10,814 nucleotides of DNA, taken from Flavobacteriales bacterium. GTDB taxonomy: Bacteria; Bacteroidota; Bacteroidia; Flavobacteriales_D; Parvicellaceae. The notes under the pieces were generated by a model that saw only the letters and a program-made list of their open reading frames with translations, searched no databases and was not told the DNA's origin. Each line of letters starts with the position of its first letter. Positions within the stretch are counted from its first letter, which is position 1. A program made the position numbers and the translations under genes. The stretch covers positions 1 through 10,814 of the forward strand of contig JALWSJ010000424.1 of NCBI GenBank assembly GCA_026993705.1, read 5' to 3'. Positions 5,641 through 10,814 of the stretch are shown in pieces.

Positions 5641-7518
5641 ATGTCAGATTTAATAAAGTTGTTGCCCGACAATGTAGCCAATCAAATTGCGGCGGGAGAA
5701 GTAGTACAACGACCGGCGTCAGCCGTAAAAGAATTATTGGAAAACGCGATAGACTCAGGAGCAACTAAAATAGACTTAATCATAAAAGACGCGGGGAAGA
5801 CACTTATTCAAGTTGTGGACAATGGTTGTGGCATGACCGAAACCGATGCAAGAATGTGTTTTGAACGACATGCTACATCAAAAATATCGGATGCTAAAGA
5901 TCTTTTTGCAATACGTACCAAAGGGTTTAGAGGGGAAGCGTTGGCTTCAATTGCTGCCATTGCACAAGTTGAACTTCAAACCAAACCCCATGATGCAGAA
6001 ATAGGCACTCAAATTATAATTGAAGGAAGTAAAATCATTAAACAAGAACCCGTAGCTTGTCCAAGTGGGACAAAATTTACGGTAAAAAACTTGTTTTTTA
6101 ATGTTCCGGCACGCAGGAATTTTCTAAAATCAAATGCAGTAGAGACCAAACACATTGTAGATGAATTTGAACGAGTAGCATTGGTACATTACGACATTCA
6201 TTTTACGATGCATCATAACGAAAATGAAGTGTTTAACCTTCCTGCGACTACACTCAGACAGCGAATATTGGGAGTTTTCGGAAAACGGATGAATGAACGC
6301 CTTGTTCCTGTGGAGCAAAAGACAAATGTATTGGACGTATCAGGCTATATTATAAAACCTGAATTTGCCAAAAGAACAAGAGGAGAACAATTTTTCTTTG
6401 TCAACAAACGTTTTATAAAAAGTACTTACTTAAATCACGCTGTTAAATCGGCTTACGATAATCTAATCCGTAAGGAACAACATCCGACATATTTTCTGTT
6501 TTTAGAAGTCGCACCCGATTTTATAGATATTAACATTCATCCGACAAAAACAGAAATAAAATTTGAAGATGAACGCACCGTTTACGCCATAATAAAATCA
6601 GCGGTTAAAAACTCATTGGGAAAATACAACATTGCCCCATCTATAGATTTTGACCAAGAAGAAGCCTTTGAATTTGTTCCTAAAAAAAGTGGTGAATCCA
6701 TAAAAGTTCCAACGGTTACCATTGACACCAATTATAATCCTTTTAAAAACACAACAAGTAAACCTACATCAGGGGGAAGTTCGTACAGTTCTAACTTCAA
6801 GATGCCAAAATCCATAGGATTTGATCAAGAAGATGTAGATGCTAATTTGGATTTTTTAAGTTCTATTGAAGAAACCTCAACAACGGTTAAAAGTGCAGAA
6901 CTTTTTAATCAAGAAGAGGAAGAAGCTACGGAAGAAATTGTACCAAAAGAAAACAAGCAAAAGTTTTATCAACTCAACAGCAAATACATATTAACGCAAG
7001 TAAGGTCAGGTCTATTAATAATAGACCAACAGCGAGCACATGAACGCGTTTTGTTTGAACAGTTTTTAAAACAAATAGAAAAGCAACAAACAGAGACACA
7101 GAAGCTACTTTTCCCCGAACAAATAGAATTAAATTCGGCTGACTTTGCTCTCTTATCAGAAACATTGGAAGATTTAAACAAGATTGGTTTTGAAATTAGT
7201 GAGTTTGGAAAAAATACACTTGTTGTGAATGGCGTACCTGTAGGAATAGCATCAACCGAAGTGCAAAAAATACTAGAAAATTTACTAGAAGAACTAAAAC
7301 ACAACACCAACCAAACAAACACAAATTATCAGCAAAAATTATCCATATTATTAGCCAAAAGCTCAGCCATAAAAAGAGGGAGAAAAATGGAGAATGAAGA
7401 AATGGAACATCTTTTTAATGAGTTATTTGCTTGTAGTTCTCCTTATTTCAGTCCGACGGGAAAACCTGTAATCATAAAATTAGACGATAAAGAGTTAGAT
7501 CAACGGTTTGAAAGATAA
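5641..7518 (+). CDS. mutL: DNA mismatch repair protein MutL
   Basis: A 625-residue GHKL ATPase that couples MutS mismatch recognition to downstream repair steps. The ATG at 5641 gives the canonical start (LLPDNVANQIAAGEVVQRP). The N-terminal ATPase shows ELLENAIDS with E31 and N35, DNGCGM (60-65), TKGFRGEAL (93-101) and the GTKFTVKNLFFNVPARRNFL segment (143-162). The transducer domain continues to about residue 335. A low-complexity, acid-rich linker spans about 336-440, followed by the dimerisation domain (about 441-625). The C-terminal endonuclease motifs are degenerate: the DQHA(X)2E(X)4E position reads DQQRAHERVLFE (462-473), the ACR position AIK (576-578) and the CPHGRP position SPTGKP (604-609). 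Nicking activity is therefore doubtful, although this pattern may be normal for the phylum. It is probably co-transcribed with the E1 gene before it and the rhomboid gene 17 bases after it. Confidence 0.97.
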   Translation: MSDLIKLLPDNVANQIAAGEVVQRPASAVKELLENAIDSGATKIDLIIKDAGKTLIQVVDNGCGMTETDARMCFERHATSKISDAKDLFAIRTKGFRGEALASIAAIAQVELQTKPHDAEIGTQIIIEGSKIIKQEPVACPSGTKFTVKNLFFNVPARRNFLKSNAVETKHIVDEFERVALVHYDIHFTMHHNENEVFNLPATTLRQRILGVFGKRMNERLVPVEQKTNVLDVSGYIIKPEFAKRTRGEQFFFVNKRFIKSTYLNHAVKSAYDNLIRKEQHPTYFLFLEVAPDFIDINIHPTKTEIKFEDERTVYAIIKSAVKNSLGKYNIAPSIDFDQEEAFEFVPKKSGESIKVPTVTIDTNYNPFKNTTSKPTSGGSSYSSNFKMPKSIGFDQEDVDANLDFLSSIEETSTTVKSAELFNQEEEEATEEIVPKENKQKFYQLNSKYILTQVRSGLLIIDQQRAHERVLFEQFLKQIEKQQTETQKLLFPEQIELNSADFALLSETLEDLNKIGFEISEFGKNTLVVNGVPVGIASTEVQKILENLLEELKHNTNQTNTNYQQKLSILLAKSSAIKRGRKMENEEMEHLFNELFACSSPYFSPTGKPVIIKLDDKELDQRFER

Positions 7519-7535
7519 TCACATCAAAAAAATAT

Positions 7536-8267
7536 ATGTTTGAACAATTATTTAGAAATATGACACCGGTAGTTAAGAATATATTGATTCTTAACATACT
7601 TTTTTATTTAGCCGAATTTGCCTTTCCTAATTTTGTAGAGAATTTTGCACTTTACCCTATAAGTTCTCCTAACTTTAAACCGTGGCAATTGGCTACCCAT
7701 TTTTTTATGCACAGCAAACAGACCTTCTTTCATATATTCTTTAATATGTTTGCGGTTATAATGTTTGGGACAATGTTAGAAAGAGTTTTGGGAGCAAAAC
7801 GATTTTTGTTCTTCTATTTTTCTACCGCATTAGGAGCAGCACTTTTGCACTCTCTTGTTGTTTATTTGAGAATACGAAGTATTGAATCGGAAATGACTCC
7901 AGAAGCTGTTCAATACGTTCTACAAAACGGACAACAATTATGGTTTGAACATAAAAATTATATTGATCCTTTAATGGGAGAACTTAACGCTATATTAAAC
8001 ACTCCGGTATTAGGAGCTTCTGGTGCAGTTTTTGGTATTTTAACCGCTTTTGGCTATCTATTTCCTAATACAGAATTGATGTTGCTCTTCCCTCCTATTC
8101 CTATTAAGGCCAAATATTTAGTTATTGGTTACATCGCTTTGGAATTGTATTTAGGTTTTGCCAATAACCCTTACGATAATGTCGCACACTTTGCCCATTT
8201 AGGTGGAGCTATAATCGGATTTATTTTAGTTTATGTTTGGCAGAAAGATAGAAGTTCATTCTATTAG
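7536..8267 (+). CDS. Rhomboid family intramembrane serine protease
   Basis: A 243-residue multi-spanning inner-membrane protease that cuts substrates within or near the membrane. The rhomboid core is complete: H66 and N70 in FFHIFFNMF, nucleophile S162 in LGASGAVFG, and H221 in AHFAHLGGAIIG as catalytic base, with an extra H218. Six hydrophobic segments are visible, at about 13-30, 63-80, 89-110, 158-175, 180-207 and 216-235. A polar loop (about 111-155), longer than usual, separates the third segment from the serine helix. The ATG at 7536 is 17 bases after mutL; M9 (7560) is a possible alternative. Rhomboid genes downstream of mutL are, to my knowledge, common in Flavobacteriia, where two often occur in a row; here there is one. 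Its stop overlaps the convergent thiE stop by a few bases and no terminator lies between them. The substrate is unknown. Confidence 0.93.
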   Translation: MFEQLFRNMTPVVKNILILNILFYLAEFAFPNFVENFALYPISSPNFKPWQLATHFFMHSKQTFFHIFFNMFAVIMFGTMLERVLGAKRFLFFYFSTALGAALLHSLVVYLRIRSIESEMTPEAVQYVLQNGQQLWFEHKNYIDPLMGELNAILNTPVLGASGAVFGILTAFGYLFPNTELMLLFPPIPIKAKYLVIGYIALELYLGFANNPYDNVAHFAHLGGAIIGFILVYVWQKDRSSFY

Positions 8268-8884
8268 TCTATTACTTTTTGAATGGCTTGAATTGTTTTT
8301 GGAATATCATTAGCATTGGCTATCAAACCCGAGACAGCAATTCCATCAACTATATTTGAAAGAGATTGAATATCATTGATTATAATTCCACCAATAGCAT
8401 AAATAGGAATGGAAGTTTTTCTATTTCTCACTATCTTTCTATACCCTTCAACCCCTAACAAAGGACTCAAATTCTTTTTTGTTTCAGTAAAAGCAAAAGG
8501 ACCTAAACCAATATAATTAATATCTTCCTTTTCTAGCGTTAAAACATCTTCCAATGTATTGGCTGTTCTTCCGATAATTTTGTTCTTCCCTAATAAAGCT
8601 CTAGCCTTATTAGAAGACGCATCTGATTTACCCAGATGCACTCCATCCAAATCTAAATCATAAGCAACTTGCAAATAATCATTGATTATCAGAATAGCAT
8701 TGTTTCTATTGCAGATAAATTGAGCTTTCTCTGCTGTTTTGTAAACTTCATCTATTGCAATATTTTTCAAACGCAATTGTACCAATCCAACTCCATTTCG
8801 AGTTACTATATCAATTAGCTCCAAATGTGAATGTAGGGATGTCTTTTGCGAAATAAAGTACAAAGACGGGAGTTTACTTATCAT
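8264..8884 (-). CDS. thiE: Thiamine-phosphate synthase ThiE
   Basis: A 206-residue TIM-barrel enzyme that joins HMP pyrophosphate and the thiazole phosphate to give thiamine phosphate. Family motifs are in order: QLRLK (36-40), INDY (67-70, where many homologues have NDR), DGVHLGKSD (80-88), GRTANT (105-110), YIGLGPFAFTETKKNLSP (124-141) and IYAIGGI (161-167). The family's phosphate and pyrophosphate-binding residues appear present, so it is more likely a true ThiE than a TenI-type paralogue. It starts 5 bases after the yidC stop and is presumably expressed from the yidC transcript. No other thiamine gene and no TPP riboswitch is visible next to it. At its end it overlaps the rhomboid gene tail to tail. 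Confidence 0.92.
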   Translation of the reverse strand: MISKLPSLYFISQKTSLHSHLELIDIVTRNGVGLVQLRLKNIAIDEVYKTAEKAQFICNRNNAILIINDYLQVAYDLDLDGVHLGKSDASSNKARALLGKNKIIGRTANTLEDVLTLEKEDINYIGLGPFAFTETKKNLSPLLGVEGYRKIVRNRKTSIPIYAIGGIIINDIQSLSNIVDGIAVSGLIANANDIPKTIQAIQKVID

Positions 8885-8889
8885 CCAAT

Positions 8890-10814
8890 CTACTTTTTGT
8901 TTTTGGATTTTTGTTGTTCTTGTTGTTGAGCAAGTTCTGCCATTTTCTGTTGAAACCTTGATTTCTTCTTAGGTTTTTTCTTATTCTCAGCTAATTTGGC
9001 TCTGATTTTTTCTTCATCAATCATATAGGTTTTAATTCCCCACATAATCCCTATATTCATCAAGTTCCCACATAAGTAATAATAACTCAATCCAGATGAA
9101 TAAGAGTTAAAGAAAAACAACATCATAAACGGCATCATATACATAATAATATTCATGTTCGGCATACCGGGTTGTTGCGTTTGAGCCATTTGACCGCTAT
9201 TCATTTTCGTATATAAGTACGTAGAAATAGCCATCATTATCGCAAACAAACTTATATGGTCGCCGTAAAGTGGAATATTAAAACCAAAATCATAAATAGA
9301 ATCATAAGAAGATAAATCTTCTGCCCATAAAAAACGTTGGTGTCTTAGATGAATATTGGAAGGAAAAAAACGGAAAACAGCCAATAAAATCGGCATTTGA
9401 ATTAACATAGGAACACAACCCGCCATTGGATTTACCCCTGTTTGAGCATATAATTCCGAAATAGCTTGTTGACGCTTTAGAGCATCCGCATCTTTCATTC
9501 GCTCATTAATTTCTTCAATCTCAGGTTTTAATACACGCATTTTAGCAGACGACAAATAATTCTTATATGTCAATGGGGTAATTAAAATCTTAACAAACAA
9601 GGTTACTAAAAATATAATTAATCCATAGCTAAAACCAGTCGTTCTCAATAGATTAAAAATGGGTTGAATCATCCATTTATTTACCAAACCAAATATTCCC
9701 CAACCTAAATTAATAATATCTTCCATTCCGGAATCATAAGACTTTAACTCTTGATATTCGTTAGGACCGAAGTAAAATTTTAAATCTACTGTGTTTTTGG
9801 AAGGTAAAACAACATTAGCAGCATAAGCAATTGTATATTCATTCCCTTCTAATTGCTCCTGAGCCAAATGCCCCTGCGTTAAACTCTTATCGTCATTTAT
9901 CAAAATTGCTGAGAAAAACTTTTGTTTAAAGGCTATCCAATTCGTTGCATTCTCTAAATCAACTTCATCGGAAGAGCGTTCGCTAATGTAATCTCTCTTC
10001 TCATCGAAATAGCGATACATAACACATGTTATCATTCGCTCATCAGATGTTAATTTTTCCATTGATAAACCCTTCATAGCCCAATCTAACTCTACATTAT
10101 CGGTGTTAATATCGGATTGTAGGTTTTTATAATCTATTAGAAAATCTAAATCATACCCTTGATTAGCTAAGACATAAGTAAATAATAAATATTTACCTTC
10201 TTCATTCGTTTGTGCTTTAAAAGTAAGGATTTGAGTACTATCAGTGTTTTCTAATAATGGTTCAAAATATAAATTCTCCGTTTCTATTTTTTTTCCGTTG
10301 TTCTCTAACGATAAAGATTGTTTATACGACTGCTCTTCAATCAATAGCAAAGGAATACTGTCTTCTGTAACGATGTAATCTTTATATGATTGATATTTTT
10401 TTAACTTAACCTCTGCTATTTGTCCACCTTTTGTATTAAATTTAATAATCAGTTTATCATTTTCAAGCGTAACATATTTTTGTACCCCTTCGGAAGCTAG
10501 GTAAAATATTCCATATTCTCCCTCCAAAGCTTTTTGTTTTGCTTTTTCTTCTGCTAAACGATTAATTGTTTCAACACTATCGACATAGTGTTGTAATAAA
10601 ATACTATCACTTTTTACTAACTCGGGAACAGTTGCCAAAAAAGAAGAATCTTCTAATAGAGAAATCTTCTTTTCCAACTCTTCTTTCTCTACTTCCAATT
10701 CAGCTACTTTTTTTATTGCAGCATCTTTTTTATGCTCAACAACTTCTTCTGTTTGTTGAATCACTTCTTGTTGTTCTTGTTGGTTAAAATAGGAAAAACC
10801 TATTAAAATCAGAC
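8890..10814 (-). CDS. yidC: Membrane protein insertase YidC (5' end outside the window)
   Basis: YidC inserts and folds inner-membrane proteins, alone or with SecYEG. The frame stays open through the right edge. Sixteen codons before the GTG at 10764 encode LILIGFSYFNQ and more, the end of the first membrane helix, so that GTG is not the start and a short N-terminal part is missing. Counting from the GTG, a charged, helix-prone linker (1 to about 85) is followed by the large periplasmic P1 domain (about 90-345). The insertase core follows with helices near 350-372, 378-398, 445-467, 500-518 and 538-578. Groove helix TLFVKILITPL carries K392 where E. coli has R366. SSAKMRVLKPEI (405-416) matches the start of the cytoplasmic C1 hairpin. 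The tail (583-624) is rich in Lys and Gln, consistent with ribosome contact. thiE follows after 5 bases. Confidence 0.96.
   Translation of the reverse strand, partial: LILIGFSYFNQQEQQEVIQQTEEVVEHKKDAAIKKVAELEVEKEELEKKISLLEDSSFLATVPELVKSDSILLQHYVDSVETINRLAEEKAKQKALEGEYGIFYLASEGVQKYVTLENDKLIIKFNTKGGQIAEVKLKKYQSYKDYIVTEDSIPLLLIEEQSYKQSLSLENNGKKIETENLYFEPLLENTDSTQILTFKAQTNEEGKYLLFTYVLANQGYDLDFLIDYKNLQSDINTDNVELDWAMKGLSMEKLTSDERMITCVMYRYFDEKRDYISERSSDEVDLENATNWIAFKQKFFSAILINDDKSLTQGHLAQEQLEGNEYTIAYAANVVLPSKNTVDLKFYFGPNEYQELKSYDSGMEDIINLGWGIFGLVNKWMIQPIFNLLRTTGFSYGLIIFLVTLFVKILITPLTYKNYLSSAKMRVLKPEIEEINERMKDADALKRQQAISELYAQTGVNPMAGCVPMLIQMPILLAVFRFFPSNIHLRHQRFLWAEDLSSYDSIYDFGFNIPLYGDHISLFAIMMAISTYLYTKMNSGQMAQTQQPGMPNMNIIMYMMPFMMLFFFNSYSSGLSYYYLCGNLMNIGIMWGIKTYMIDEEKIRAKLAENKKKPKKKSRFQQKMAELAQQQEQQKSKNKK

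Noticed and set aside
6969..7322. Open frames on the strand opposite mutL
   Set aside because: They are shadows of the AT-rich coding sequence, Ser/Cys-rich and without domain features or start signals.
8264..8884. TPP riboswitch near thiE
   Set aside because: Only 5 bases separate yidC from thiE and I see no THI-box-like sequence in the adjoining yidC end.
10762..10764. GTG at 10764 as the yidC start
   Set aside because: The frame remains open to the window edge and encodes the first membrane helix upstream, which YidC needs.

Overview
The window looks like a chromosomal segment of an AT-rich member of the Bacteroidota, most likely class Flavobacteriia. The indicators are a PorV-type type IX secretion protein, a one-chain E1 alpha/beta 2-oxoacid dehydrogenase, a YidC with a long periplasmic domain and a Lys/Gln-rich tail, A-rich leaders without clear Shine-Dalgarno sequences, and promoter boxes of the TAnnTTTG type. 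I cannot place the genus.

Layout, left to right. (1) Positions 1-53 hold the last codons of an unidentified + strand gene, followed by a very strong hairpin terminator. (2) A + strand pair follows: a TolC/CusC-like outer-membrane efflux protein with a start codon at the end of an unusually long poly-A tract, then a 162-residue PD-(D/E)XK nuclease-fold protein (HsdR N-terminal type). The pair ends in a bidirectional terminator shared with the convergent porV. (3) porV lies on the - strand and has its own promoter box. (4) The 397-base divergent intergenic region contains a large three-way-junction structure (about 3401-3548), probably a structured RNA or structured repeat of flavobacterial type, followed by two tandem TAnnTTTG boxes. 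(5) A tight + strand operon follows: fused branched-chain-type E1, then mutL (4-base gap), then a rhomboid protease (17-base gap). (6) On the - strand, convergent with and slightly overlapping the rhomboid gene, is the pair yidC then thiE (5-base gap). yidC runs off the right edge.

Most genes are core functions: envelope biogenesis (YidC inserts inner-membrane proteins; PorV acts in type IX secretion at the outer membrane), efflux, mismatch repair, and thiamine and branched-chain acid metabolism. ThiE makes thiamine phosphate, the precursor of the TPP cofactor of E1, but the two genes are in separate transcription units and no TPP riboswitch is visible.

I found no CRISPR array, transposase, tRNA, rRNA, prophage or obvious defence cassette. 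The parts most worth a second look are the structured element at 3401-3548, the poly-A leader of tolC, the pairing of an efflux gene with a lone PD-(D/E)XK protein, and the degenerate endonuclease motifs of MutL.
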